From positions 1 to 64,000 of the forward strand of contig WGLU01000006.1 in NCBI GenBank assembly GCA_016125375.1: a stretch of DNA of 64,000 bases, given 5' to 3'. The position numbers and the translations under genes are program-made. This DNA comes from Pseudomonadota bacterium. GTDB taxonomy: Bacteria; Pseudomonadota; Alphaproteobacteria; UBA1280; RI-95. This document shows, one piece after another, positions 1-8,625 of this stretch; the first letter of the stretch is position 1, and every line of letters starts with the position of its first letter. The notes under the pieces were generated by a model that worked only from the letters and a program-made list of their open reading frames with translations, made no database searches and was not told the origin of the DNA.

Positions 1-204
1 GTTCGACAGGTCCACGCCTTGCAGGGTCGGGCTTTGTTGCAGGTACACATCGTTGATGGCGAACTCAATCTGGCGGAAAACCTCCGCAGTTCGCTCAATC
101 CGCTGCTGCTTGATTTGAGTCGAGTTTTGGAAAAGACCTACGGTAATCGAGGTCACAAGGTAGAAGAAAACCCCCATCAAACCAAAAAAGAAAATAGCCT
201 GCAT
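1..204 (-). CDS. partial membrane-anchored protein at end of pilus operon
   Basis: Reading on the minus strand from the ATG at 204, the frame stays open to the window edge (68 codons). The N-terminus (MQAIFFFGLMGVFFYLVTSI) is a hydrophobic segment of about 20 residues, followed by a polar, Gln/Arg-rich stretch that could be helical. That layout resembles minor pilins and other single-pass pilus proteins, but no prepilin-peptidase Gly cleavage site is visible. It lies 54 bases after pilP in the same direction, so it is probably the next gene of the type IVb pilus operon. The product is not recognised and the C-terminus is missing. Confidence 0.6.
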   Translation of the reverse strand, partial: MQAIFFFGLMGVFFYLVTSITVGLFQNSTQIKQQRIERTAEVFRQIEFAINDVYLQQSPTLQGVDLSN

Positions 205-258
205 AGCTGCAGTACCGCCCCTAGCTGTTAACCGGTTACTGGAACCTTATGAAAAGGC

Positions 259-903
259 TCACCAACCCGAGCTGACAAAAGAAATGACAGTAGGGTTGCC
301 CTTATCGTCAGAGAGTTCGACAAAATCTTCCCCGACGGAAGTAATTTTCAACTGCGACGGACCAGCAGCTGCAATACGCGCTTTTACTTCGTCAGATACA
401 ATGCTCGCGAGGTTAGCATCAATCCCTTCCAGCGACTCCACCAGTTGAACAACCTTGTCGGCGCTTACAACCGGAACTGTAACCGTATCGCCGATTTTAC
501 GCCATTCGTCGTCTACCAGAATCGAACCGCCGCGCGGGCCAATCATCACACCCTCGACCACAACACCCGACACGTCCGGAACAAACGCGTTATCATCCTT
601 CAGGATGTTGCGAATCTCAGCCAGCAGCGATGCTGCCATCATGGCTTTTTGCTGTTGGGCTGTCAGCTCAGGTGTTGCAACCTGCTCTTCCTCTTCCTGT
701 ACTTCCTGCACAATCTTCTCGACCGGCTTTTCCTTGATCGGGAACGGCGACAGGTTACCTGCGTATGCCGGAGGCGGTTCAGCTTCCAACGGGTTGGTCA
801 CACGCCACAACAGCTCCTGCGCCCATACGCCATGTGCCAGCAGCAAAGCCGCGCCGGCAAGGAGGATAGTCCACGTGCGGATATTAACCCTTGTCGAGAC
901 CAT
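259..903 (-). CDS. pilP: type IVb pilus assembly protein PilP
   Basis: This is an exported protein of about 214 residues. It has a signal peptide (MVSTRVNIRTWTILLAGAA then AHGVWAQ), a Pro/Glu-rich linker, and a C-terminal domain from about residue 90 with the pattern GVMIGPRGGSILVDDEWRKI. I read that as the PilP-type domain found in R64-like thin pilus operons, where PilP is a periplasmic or inner-membrane partner of the secretin complex. I chose the ATG at 903 because AAGGA lies just upstream; an in-frame TTG at 918 would add five residues with no better ribosome site. It overlaps the preceding PilO/GspM-like gene by 20 bases. The assignment rests on domain pattern and operon position. Confidence 0.7.
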   Translation of the reverse strand: MVSTRVNIRTWTILLAGAALLLAHGVWAQELLWRVTNPLEAEPPPAYAGNLSPFPIKEKPVEKIVQEVQEEEEQVATPELTAQQQKAMMAASLLAEIRNILKDDNAFVPDVSGVVVEGVMIGPRGGSILVDDEWRKIGDTVTVPVVSADKVVQLVESLEGIDANLASIVSDEVKARIAAAGPSQLKITSVGEDFVELSDDKGNPTVISFVSSGW

Positions 904-1384
904 AGAGCGTTCCTTCAACGTACAGGTTAACGATGTTGCCGTAACCCTCGCCGGGTTCCAGCGTAATCTTGTTCAAAACCACCTTATTGGTGTTGTGCAG
1001 CCAGTCGACCTGGTTCAGCGCATCCTGGTAGGACATGGTCCCTTCCAGAGAGAACCGGCGCGTATAAACGGTTGTCGAACCCACCTTGCGGTTCGTTTTG
1101 GCGCGGGTTTGGTACTTCATTGTGGAATCTTCCAACTCCAGGTGGCGGAGAATCTCCAGTACCGTTGCCGTTTGTTCGTTAATGGTAAAGTTGTCCAGTT
1201 CACCAATGTCGGCGTTGAACTGGTTGCCTTTGGTCAGTTCCTGACGCAAACGCTGACGCTGCCCCTCTTTCTGGGCAACCTGCGTCTGGAAATCTTGCGC
1301 CTTTTTAAAGGCGAAGAACGCGCCAATCAGCAGGGCACCAATAATGACCAACCACATGCGTTTAGAGCTGGTACGCGTCATCAT
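884..1384 (-). CDS. PilO/GspM-like pilus inner-membrane protein
   Basis: The 166-residue protein has one N-terminal membrane helix (about residues 10-26) followed by a coiled-coil-prone stretch (about 27-50) and a small alpha/beta domain. This is the architecture of PilO/GspM alignment-complex proteins, which sit in the inner membrane between the cytoplasmic ATPase and the secretin. The start overlaps the stop of the upstream PilO2-like gene (ATGA), so the two are translationally coupled; a second ATG lies one codon later. Sequence identity to a named family is weak, so the call rests on topology, size and operon context between the PilO2-like gene and pilP. Confidence 0.55.
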   Translation of the reverse strand: MMTRTSSKRMWLVIIGALLIGAFFAFKKAQDFQTQVAQKEGQRQRLRQELTKGNQFNADIGELDNFTINEQTATVLEILRHLELEDSTMKYQTRAKTNRKVGSTTVYTRRFSLEGTMSYQDALNQVDWLHNTNKVVLNKITLEPGEGYGNIVNLYVEGTLYGLDKG

Positions 1385-2520
1385 TCTACCTGTACTCCTA
1401 TACGCAGGCTGATGTTGTTGGCACCGGAAGAGGGCATTCTTTCAAGTTTGCGAATCCACGGGCGCGACTCCAGTGCCGATTTGGCAACACGTTCCTGATC
1501 GACCAGCAGGTAACTGGTGCCGTCACTTGTAATCGTGGCCACAACGTCGATTGTTGCTTCTTTCTTGGCGCTCTTACTGTTTGTCGTGTTCCGGCGGCCG
1601 GCACGGGTGGTCACACGGTCACCCTCGGTGTCCAGCTCCAGCTTTTGCAACTGGCCAAACACAGTAGAAACGTCACCCGCAGCGTGCATAATTGCCGAGG
1701 GGCGCTGCTGAAGCGGTTTGGCGAGCGCCTTCAGGATTTCTGTCGGGTTTTTGATCGAACCTAGTTTCGTACTGGTCTGGCTCTTCCGTATTTGCGCCTC
1801 CAGTTCCATAATCCGCTCGTCGAGCGTTTTTGTGTCGTTGTAGGTCATCAACGCAAAGCCGATACTTGCCACACACACCAGCAACGCAAAGATCGCGGCG
1901 ACCAGCAACGCCATGCCAAAGTCACGGTGCAGATACAGTGGCTTTTTGTCTTTATCAACGTTAAGGGTTTCGAACTTGACCACTTCCAGATCGAAAGGAC
2001 GCATTTCGTCCGTCAACTTCTGGAGTGCGTCCTCGTTACTGTGGACGGCGATACAAATATTCTCGCGGTTACCCATAACCTGGCGCTCGGAAATGGCACC
2101 CACCATCGCCTGCACAGGGTCCTGCCCCTTGATGTCAAAACGCGAGATGCCCCAAGTCTCGGCACCATCGTCTGTAATGCTGCGCAGACCGTGAACAATC
2201 CAGCGGTCGCCAAACAGGTAATAGAACACGCTGCTACCGGCAGGGACAAAATCCTCTGGCAGGAACACCTCAATCGCATGGCGGCGTTCGGCCAGATCTT
2301 CGGGCAGCAGACCGTAGACAACAACCGTGTTCCCTTCCATCCGCCACAGAGGCATCTGCCCCACGTCACCGTAACGGTCGCGGACGGACTTGTCGTTAAC
2401 ACTCGGGATATCACTGAATCGGCGAATCTGGTCGCGCGACGGCACAAAAACGGCCACCGCATCCTGACGGTAGGAGTCGTTGTGATGTATCCCGTTACGG
2501 GAAAACAGAATCACGTTCAC
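1381..2520 (-). CDS. PilO2/GspL-like pilus accessory protein
   Basis: This 379-residue bitopic protein has a cytoplasmic N-terminal region of about 200 residues, one strong membrane helix near residues 205-230 (MALLVAAIFALLVCVASIGF), a short coiled coil, and a periplasmic C-terminal domain. This matches the pilin accessory protein PilO of R64-type thin pili and the GspL/PilM-PilN arrangement of other type IV pili, which link the assembly ATPase to the periplasmic complex. The start is GTG (2520), with a second in-frame GTG two codons later; a GGAG lies about 12 bases upstream. It is separated from pilR by 60 AT-rich bases and coupled to the next gene by a 4-base overlap. Confidence 0.6.
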   Translation of the reverse strand: MNVILFSRNGIHHNDSYRQDAVAVFVPSRDQIRRFSDIPSVNDKSVRDRYGDVGQMPLWRMEGNTVVVYGLLPEDLAERRHAIEVFLPEDFVPAGSSVFYYLFGDRWIVHGLRSITDDGAETWGISRFDIKGQDPVQAMVGAISERQVMGNRENICIAVHSNEDALQKLTDEMRPFDLEVVKFETLNVDKDKKPLYLHRDFGMALLVAAIFALLVCVASIGFALMTYNDTKTLDERIMELEAQIRKSQTSTKLGSIKNPTEILKALAKPLQQRPSAIMHAAGDVSTVFGQLQKLELDTEGDRVTTRAGRRNTTNSKSAKKEATIDVVATITSDGTSYLLVDQERVAKSALESRPWIRKLERMPSSGANNISLRIGVQVE

Positions 2521-2580
2521 CTGTTATACGCTCCGTTTTCGGCTGTTCTTATTATTGTTCTTTTTAATTGTACGCGTTTT

Positions 2581-3663
2581 TTAGAATTCCATCAGCGCAA
2601 AAATCGGCGCCACAAGACTTGTATACATACTCATGATGAACATTGGCATCAGCAACGCCATCACAATCATGTTCAAAGCAGCAATCGCCTTACGCGTTAC
2701 ACGCTCGTACTCAGTTGTATACGGTATCTTCAGGTCTTCTACACGTTCGGCAATTTTACCGGTCTTTTCGCCTGCTTCTACAGCGTTACGGAAAGATGCC
2801 CGCAGGGGTACACGCGCCAGCGCATCACCCAACCGCAAACCCTGCTCGTGTTCGTTTGCCGCGATACGGAAGGTACCGGCGACAATCTGGTTGTCCAAGG
2901 CACTGGCAATAGCACGCAGAACGTCGTGCAACGGCATCCCTGCGCGGACAAGCGCAGGCATAAAATACACCACCATTACGCCGTTAAATGCGATGGAAAT
3001 CCGTTTGGTTGGCGTAAAGCCCCAGATGAACTTCTCGATAATATTCCGCATAAAGTTGGTCTTGCGGGTCAAGAACACAAACAACGGGAACATTGAGAAA
3101 ACAAGCGGAACAAGCCAGTTTGCCCGCAACCATACAGAGAAGTGCCAGTACCCCTGAATAATCTGCGGAAACTTGTCCAGCGCCTCGGGTTTACGCTGCA
3201 ATACTGGCCCCAGCACCATCGGCAGCATGAAAATGGCCACACCAAGGGACATCAGGATAAGCATAAAGCCGCCAATCAGTGGCATGGCCAGACGACGGCT
3301 CAATACACGGGTTGCATCCTGACGCATAACCATTGCCTCGACCATAGACGGCACAGCTACGCGCAACTGGTTGGAGCGTTCGGCCGCTTCTAGAACAGCG
3401 AGTTCCTGTTTGGTAAACCCCAGCTGGGAACGGCGCAGTGACTCGTAAAACGGAATCTGGCCCGACTCATACTCTGCCGTCATGCGGCTCATACGGCCCG
3501 CAAGGGATTTATATTCGTCACGCGAAAAAGCTTCGCATGTATTGCGGATTGCCTCGTTCACGGGCATGGTACCGCCACCGGACGTCAACCAGGAACCGAG
3601 CGTACGGAAAAACTCAATCCTGTCTGTTGGCGGTAGGGTAGATATGCCGAATTCAATAGCCAT
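2581..3663 (-). CDS. pilR: PilR/GspF-family pilus inner-membrane platform protein
   Basis: The protein has 360 residues and the GspF/TadC-like layout. Two cytoplasmic helical domains of about 110 residues each flank membrane helices around residues 125-150 and 178-203, with a third near the C-terminus (about 330-355). The second repeat carries the family-like pattern SALDNQIVAGTFRIA and VEAGEKTGKI. PilR/GspF forms the platform through which the PilQ ATPase drives pilin extraction from the inner membrane. The ATG at 3663 has AGGGA upstream and lies 12 bases after pilQ, as expected for an operon pair. Length and order match R64-type thin pilus operons. Confidence 0.8.
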   Translation of the reverse strand: MAIEFGISTLPPTDRIEFFRTLGSWLTSGGGTMPVNEAIRNTCEAFSRDEYKSLAGRMSRMTAEYESGQIPFYESLRRSQLGFTKQELAVLEAAERSNQLRVAVPSMVEAMVMRQDATRVLSRRLAMPLIGGFMLILMSLGVAIFMLPMVLGPVLQRKPEALDKFPQIIQGYWHFSVWLRANWLVPLVFSMFPLFVFLTRKTNFMRNIIEKFIWGFTPTKRISIAFNGVMVVYFMPALVRAGMPLHDVLRAIASALDNQIVAGTFRIAANEHEQGLRLGDALARVPLRASFRNAVEAGEKTGKIAERVEDLKIPYTTEYERVTRKAIAALNMIVMALLMPMFIMSMYTSLVAPIFALMEF

Positions 3664-3675
3664 AACTGCTGTTCC

Positions 3676-5973
3676 CTAGCCTGCCATCGCCAGTTCGACA
3701 ATCACGTCCTGCAGCTCATGCACATCCGTAATGCCCTCTTTAATATGCAGGGTGCCCATGTGGCCCATGGGTTTCCAGCCTGCGCGGCGGGCAATTTCTT
3801 CAATACGGGCGTACTGGCCTTTTGCAGCAGCTTCGATCATCTCCACATTTGGCTCCAGCCACTCTGCAACTGCGATGCGGCCTTTGTAACCGGTAAAGTT
3901 GCAGTTAGGACAGCCGCCACGGTGATGCGTATACAGCGACGCCCCTTCAATAGGAATGCTGTACAGATCGAACACATACCGGGTCATATCATCCGGCACA
4001 TCCATTTTGACGCGGCACTGCGTGCACAAACGACGTGCCAGACGCTGGGCGGCAATACCCCGGACGTACGACAGCATGAAGCCTTCTACGCCCAGTTCTT
4101 CCAAGCGGACCAGCGCATCAATGGAGGTGTTGGTGTGCAAGGTAGAGAATACCAAGTGACCCGTGTTGGCCGCCTCGAATACGAGTTTGGCCATCAACTG
4201 GTCCCGGACCTCACCAAAAATGACCACATCGGGGTCGGCACGTAGCGACGACTTGAGCAGCTCAAGTGCACTACGGGCAGGATCACCTTCTGCAATTTCC
4301 ATCTGTACAGCGTAGCCTTCCACACGTTTCTCCGGTGGATCCTCAATCGTATGGACACTTTTACCACGGGCCATGGGGTTGGCACTGATAACAGCCGAGT
4401 GAATGGATTCGGTTTTACCGGAACCCGTAGGGCCGGTCCAGAAGATCACCCCGTTTGGCGCTTTGGCTGCGGCAAGCAGCTTGTTGATGAAGTATTTCGG
4501 GTAGCCCAAACGCTCCAGCGACATCGTATCCGGATTCAAACGGCGGACAACAATACGCGGCACAGGTCCCTGACGGCCTGCGTGTGGCTGTATCTGAACA
4601 CGCCAGTCGAAGCCGCCACGGGTAAACGCACCTTTGTTGGGGTGGTTCAGGTTGACCTTTGGCATACGGGCCACGTTTTCGATACGGACGCGCAAGCGCT
4701 CAAGCTGGTCTTGCGTAATAATCTCCCGGGGCTGTGCAAAACCGTCAATACGGTATTTGATGGTCGCCTTGGGGTCGCCTTTAATCGACGGGTCGATGTG
4801 AATATCGGATGCGCGGGCATCCACAGCTGTGGAAATAATCCGGTCCAGAAGCGCCTCGGCCTCCATACCCTCATCCACGTCTGTACCTTCATCACCGGAC
4901 AGCCAGTACTGGCCGCACACATCTCGGTTTGCATAGTGCCAGAAGTACGTATAGCCGGGAATGATATCGTTCAGCTGTGCTTCTATCAGCATATCACGCG
5001 TACCGGTGGCATGGGCGAGGTGTAGTTCGTTCTCGCCACGTTCTGTGTGGCGCATACGCACAGGAATCACGCGTTTGTCACGGAGCAGTACCTGCGCACG
5101 GGAGTCCATGTCCTTACGCAAGTTACGCGCACCTTCAGGCAAATCCTGAATGGTCAGAAGCTCAAGGCGGCCTTTGCTGCGCGCGATGGCCCGGGCAAGC
5201 TGGTCACGCTCAATCAGTTTTTCGGTAACAAGGTCCTTCACAATGAGCTGCGGCAGACGGTCGCCATTCAGCAGGTCACGGATACGTGCAACAGCCAGCG
5301 CATCGATGTTCAGGTCTTCCGCTGTAGAGAGCACCTTCAGAACGCGGTAGTACTCGCGCTCGTGTTCCGGGCGGTCCAGATATTTCTCATCATCTTCAAA
5401 GGCAACTTCTGAGGCCTGTCTAAGCTTTTGCTCGTTCGAGGTGACCTTGTCCACATCCAGAACAAGCATGTCGTCGTCGTTGCTACCATCCATTCCCAGC
5501 GGCTGAGCATCCAGGTCTGAACTGCCAAACGGACGGTCCGCTTCGGCCAGCGGCTCGGCATACGCATCTTCGGTAACACCAAAGTCATCCAAACCACTTA
5601 GTGTCTTGTCTGCAAGAGACGGCTCTTCGACAGATTTGGTTTCCGGTTCTTTTTCACCCAAAACCAAATCATCAAGGTCTACAGCTTTGGGTTCTACCGG
5701 AGATTTTGCTTCTGGAGCTGCGGATTCTTTCGCGGCCGGGGCGTCAGCAGACGCCTTCTGTGCAGGCGCAGCCTCTTCAGGAAGTTCCGGGGCAACCTCT
5801 ACCTGTACGTCGTCAGCAGGAGATGCTTCTGCATCCCCTGCCTTAACGTCCTTACGGGCATCTGATTCGGCTGGTTTTTTGGCCTTTTTCTCCTCCGGCT
5901 TGCCATCTAATTCAGGCAGGTCGGCGTCTTCCTCAAGGTCAAATACCCATCCGTTATCATTGTCTTTTGTCAT
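3676..5973 (-). CDS. pilQ: PilQ type IV pilus assembly ATPase with long acidic N-terminus
   Basis: This is a 765-residue GspE/PilB-type secretion ATPase. Walker A is GPTGSGKT at about residues 514-521, the Asp box (HTIEDPPEKR) follows at about 541-550, the Walker B-like segment (DVVIFGEVRD) at about 582-591, and the His box (TLHTNTSID) at about 611-619. Four cysteines (about 650, 653, 688, 691) form the zinc tetrad typical of this family. Residues 1-190 are an acidic, Ala/Pro/Glu/Lys-rich disordered extension that I do not associate with plasmid PilQ proteins. It powers pilus assembly at the inner membrane together with PilR. The ATG is preceded by AGG in CAGGTTGTTGA. Confidence 0.85.
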   Translation of the reverse strand: MTKDNDNGWVFDLEEDADLPELDGKPEEKKAKKPAESDARKDVKAGDAEASPADDVQVEVAPELPEEAAPAQKASADAPAAKESAAPEAKSPVEPKAVDLDDLVLGEKEPETKSVEEPSLADKTLSGLDDFGVTEDAYAEPLAEADRPFGSSDLDAQPLGMDGSNDDDMLVLDVDKVTSNEQKLRQASEVAFEDDEKYLDRPEHEREYYRVLKVLSTAEDLNIDALAVARIRDLLNGDRLPQLIVKDLVTEKLIERDQLARAIARSKGRLELLTIQDLPEGARNLRKDMDSRAQVLLRDKRVIPVRMRHTERGENELHLAHATGTRDMLIEAQLNDIIPGYTYFWHYANRDVCGQYWLSGDEGTDVDEGMEAEALLDRIISTAVDARASDIHIDPSIKGDPKATIKYRIDGFAQPREIITQDQLERLRVRIENVARMPKVNLNHPNKGAFTRGGFDWRVQIQPHAGRQGPVPRIVVRRLNPDTMSLERLGYPKYFINKLLAAAKAPNGVIFWTGPTGSGKTESIHSAVISANPMARGKSVHTIEDPPEKRVEGYAVQMEIAEGDPARSALELLKSSLRADPDVVIFGEVRDQLMAKLVFEAANTGHLVFSTLHTNTSIDALVRLEELGVEGFMLSYVRGIAAQRLARRLCTQCRVKMDVPDDMTRYVFDLYSIPIEGASLYTHHRGGCPNCNFTGYKGRIAVAEWLEPNVEMIEAAAKGQYARIEEIARRAGWKPMGHMGTLHIKEGITDVHELQDVIVELAMAG

Positions 5974-6016
5974 TCAACAACCTGTTTGTTTTTATTGTTT
6001 AGGTGTTGAGCGGTAC

Positions 6017-6613
6017 TTAGTTGATGAGGTTGGAGTAGTATTTCACATCAACAGTTGTACCGTTATCGGTGCCTTGTACGCGGCCTTTTGCGTAATCCAC
6101 CTCACCGTCAATTTTCTTGTCGGCTTCCTCGTATTCCTGCTTGGGCACACCAATCAGGGTGAAGGTCAGGTAGGTTTGGCCGGTAACCGGTTCCACTTCC
6201 TCGTCCAGCGTCACATCGCCGCCACCACCAAAGAAGTGCTGTACCGGGTCCTGTGTACCGTCATAGGAAGGCAGATAGTTTTCGAACTCGCCTGGTTCGT
6301 CGCTGTACTGGGCATCAACTACTGTGCTGGTAATCAGTGCACGGAAGTTGGCGCTACCGTTACCAACACCTGTTGCGCCACCGGCCTGGTGCGGCCACAC
6401 GGCGTGCTTGGCGAAGAACTGACCGACAGCTGTCTCAAACTGGCGCAAGTGCGAAGCCAGTTTAGTACCGCCGGCGCGCGAGAGCAGATCCCAACCTACG
6501 GAGGCGATAATCATAGTGATCAGGATGGCGATAACAGCAACGATCAGAATGGTCTGGTCGATGGTGTAACCGGCTACACCCTTAAAGGTTTTACCGAAGG
6601 ATTTGTTAACCAT
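6017..6613 (-). CDS. pilS: type IVb prepilin (PilS-like)
   Basis: The 198-residue protein has a short basic leader (MVNKSFGKTFKGVAG), a Gly-Tyr junction and then TIDQTILIVAVIAILITMII, the hydrophobic helix of a type IV pilin. Cleavage after Gly15 would leave an N-terminal Tyr. The position-5 glutamate of most pilins is absent: residues 4-5 are Asp-Gln. The C-terminal domain of about 150 residues is Gly/Asp/Thr-rich and contains no cysteine pair, so the usual pilin disulfide loop appears missing. The gene sits between the secretin and the ATPase, so it is probably the major pilin. A pseudopilin is the alternative. Confidence 0.75.
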   Translation of the reverse strand: MVNKSFGKTFKGVAGYTIDQTILIVAVIAILITMIIASVGWDLLSRAGGTKLASHLRQFETAVGQFFAKHAVWPHQAGGATGVGNGSANFRALITSTVVDAQYSDEPGEFENYLPSYDGTQDPVQHFFGGGGDVTLDEEVEPVTGQTYLTFTLIGVPKQEYEEADKKIDGEVDYAKGRVQGTDNGTTVDVKYYSNLIN

Positions 6614-6693
6614 TTTGTATTTCCCCTAGGTTAGCAGAATTTTAAAGTACCAGTTATATATGGGGGCTCTCACAAGCCTGTTCCATGCTTTTA

Positions 6694-8625
6694 CTAGCTC
6701 AGGCGTTTTACCTGCATCAGCACAATGAACTCCACATCTGTGTAACGGATCTGCTTCTCCTGGAAGGCATTGCCCAGCGCGGGAATACCACGCAGGAATG
6801 GCACACCGGACTCAGCATCCACTGCCAGACGACGGTTCAAACCACCAACAACCTTAATTTCACCATCACGTACACGCACCTTCTGGTCAATCAGACGTGT
6901 GTTAGCGATAGGAATATGGTCGGTTTGCGACGAGCCACCAAAGTTTTGCTGCAGGTCACGCGTGGTTTGCTGTTCTGTGATCGGCACCTGGATGTGAACC
7001 GTGTGGGGCTCATCACCATCGGAAATCTGGGCCGTAACAGAGAATTGCACGCCAAAGAACACCTCATGCTGCTCTTTTGTGATGTTCACAATCGGGTCAC
7101 CACCACTGTTCGGAATCGTTTCCGACTGCGAAATGAAGTAGATGTCGTTAAAACCATCAATAAGCGTTACTTTTTGGCGGTCCATAACCTCTACAGTCGG
7201 GTTCATCACGCTGTATGTCGTAGTGTACTTCTCAATAAAGTTCAATACAGCATCAATGTTCGGGTCACTATACCCAAAGAAACCACCACCTGTCGCCACG
7301 TTACCGGTTACCAGTCGGGCAATGGCACTTGTCAGAGATACGTTAACCGCACCAGCCTGGTTACCACGGAGCGCCTGAATAATCGGTGTATAGCCCAGCG
7401 GAATAATGGAATCACGGTCCGGCTCGAGGTTGGCACCAACATCGCCAGCCTGATCGTAGCCGCGCGTACGCGTTACAGCAATAACACGGGCTTCTACAAG
7501 CAGACGGCGGCCAGCGACATCCTGCACGTGGTTTACAATCTCGTCAGCTGTACGCAAGACGCTTGCAGGTGCACGCATCTGAACCAGGCCAACGGCACGG
7601 TTGATACGGACGTAACCGCACTCGAACGAACCGCCGGGAGCCGCTGAACGACCAGCCGAGCTAGAGGCAGCTGTTGGTGCACCACCACCGGCGCCGCCAA
7701 GCAGGGTCGGAGGAGGCAACAAGGATGCGTTCGGTGCAATACCACCACCGGCACTTTCTTCGTACTCGGAGCATGAACGCTCGATCAGCGTGTTCAGGTC
7801 CAGTTCCAGTTCGGACCACAGGTCGCGATTTTCAGTAATCTTCATAAACGAGTTACCGCCGGAAACAGCATTACCGGCAGAGGCCTGTTCAGAGCCGCCA
7901 GATTGGGACAGCGAGGCTGTATAGGCCACTTCCTGCGTTTCCTCGCGTTGAGGCTCCATCAGGTTAATAGTCCATTGACGCATTGGCAGACCGGAAATGG
8001 TGTAGTAGTCGCCAGCATCTTGCAGGCTCAGCCCGTGCGGCGCCAAAATCGCTTCAAACGCGTCCATACAGGTAATGTTCTTAAGCGATGTTGTAATTGT
8101 TGTTTCTGCCAGCCGGTCCTTGTTTTCGGTAATCACAAGGTTAATACCGCACTGGTCAGCCAGGCCGCGGACAGCCTGTGCCAACGACACGTTAACACCG
8201 GGAGAGAATTCTTCCAGACGCTCTTCATCAGCAGAGGTCAGCACCAGCAGACGACGCTCGCCTTCACGCACAATCTGCACGCTGTATACATCCTCAATGT
8301 AGGCACGGGCCTCATCGAATGTCAGGTCGGAGATAATGACCTTGCGGTTTGTCAACTTGCGGACACCCGACCCCCAACGTACGGCGACGTTGTAAGTGGA
8401 GGCCACCTTCTTCATCATATCTTCCAGCGTGTAAGCACCCTTGGCGCCCAACAGGGCGTTAGCTTGCATTTGGCGCTTGCTGATGGGATCCCCCACCCCC
8501 AGAACAGACGCGCCCTTTTCTTCGTAGTCTTTGAACGCATTGTTAGGGCTTTCTTTCTGAATGTAGCTAATGTCACCGCAGGCGGTGAGTGCAATGGCTA
8601 CGAGGGCAAGGACGAGTTTCTTCAT
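6694..8625 (-). CDS. pilN: PilN-type secretin lipoprotein
   Basis: The 643-residue protein begins with a lipoprotein signal peptide ending in LTAC (Cys16), as in R64 PilN and BfpB. It has STN/N0-like domains (about 60-125 and 140-210), a low-complexity Ser/Gly/Pro-rich region (about 290-330), and a C-terminal secretin beta-domain. Near the end are the hallmark patterns VRVRDGEIKVVGGL and VPFLRGIPALGNAF. It forms the outer-membrane channel through which the pilus exits. It overlaps the upstream TcpQ/PilL-like gene by 4 bases (ATGA), indicating translational coupling. All landmarks for a secretin are present, so confidence is high. Confidence 0.88.
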   Translation of the reverse strand: MKKLVLALVAIALTACGDISYIQKESPNNAFKDYEEKGASVLGVGDPISKRQMQANALLGAKGAYTLEDMMKKVASTYNVAVRWGSGVRKLTNRKVIISDLTFDEARAYIEDVYSVQIVREGERRLLVLTSADEERLEEFSPGVNVSLAQAVRGLADQCGINLVITENKDRLAETTITTSLKNITCMDAFEAILAPHGLSLQDAGDYYTISGLPMRQWTINLMEPQREETQEVAYTASLSQSGGSEQASAGNAVSGGNSFMKITENRDLWSELELDLNTLIERSCSEYEESAGGGIAPNASLLPPPTLLGGAGGGAPTAASSSAGRSAAPGGSFECGYVRINRAVGLVQMRAPASVLRTADEIVNHVQDVAGRRLLVEARVIAVTRTRGYDQAGDVGANLEPDRDSIIPLGYTPIIQALRGNQAGAVNVSLTSAIARLVTGNVATGGGFFGYSDPNIDAVLNFIEKYTTTYSVMNPTVEVMDRQKVTLIDGFNDIYFISQSETIPNSGGDPIVNITKEQHEVFFGVQFSVTAQISDGDEPHTVHIQVPITEQQTTRDLQQNFGGSSQTDHIPIANTRLIDQKVRVRDGEIKVVGGLNRRLAVDAESGVPFLRGIPALGNAFQEKQIRYTDVEFIVLMQVKRLS

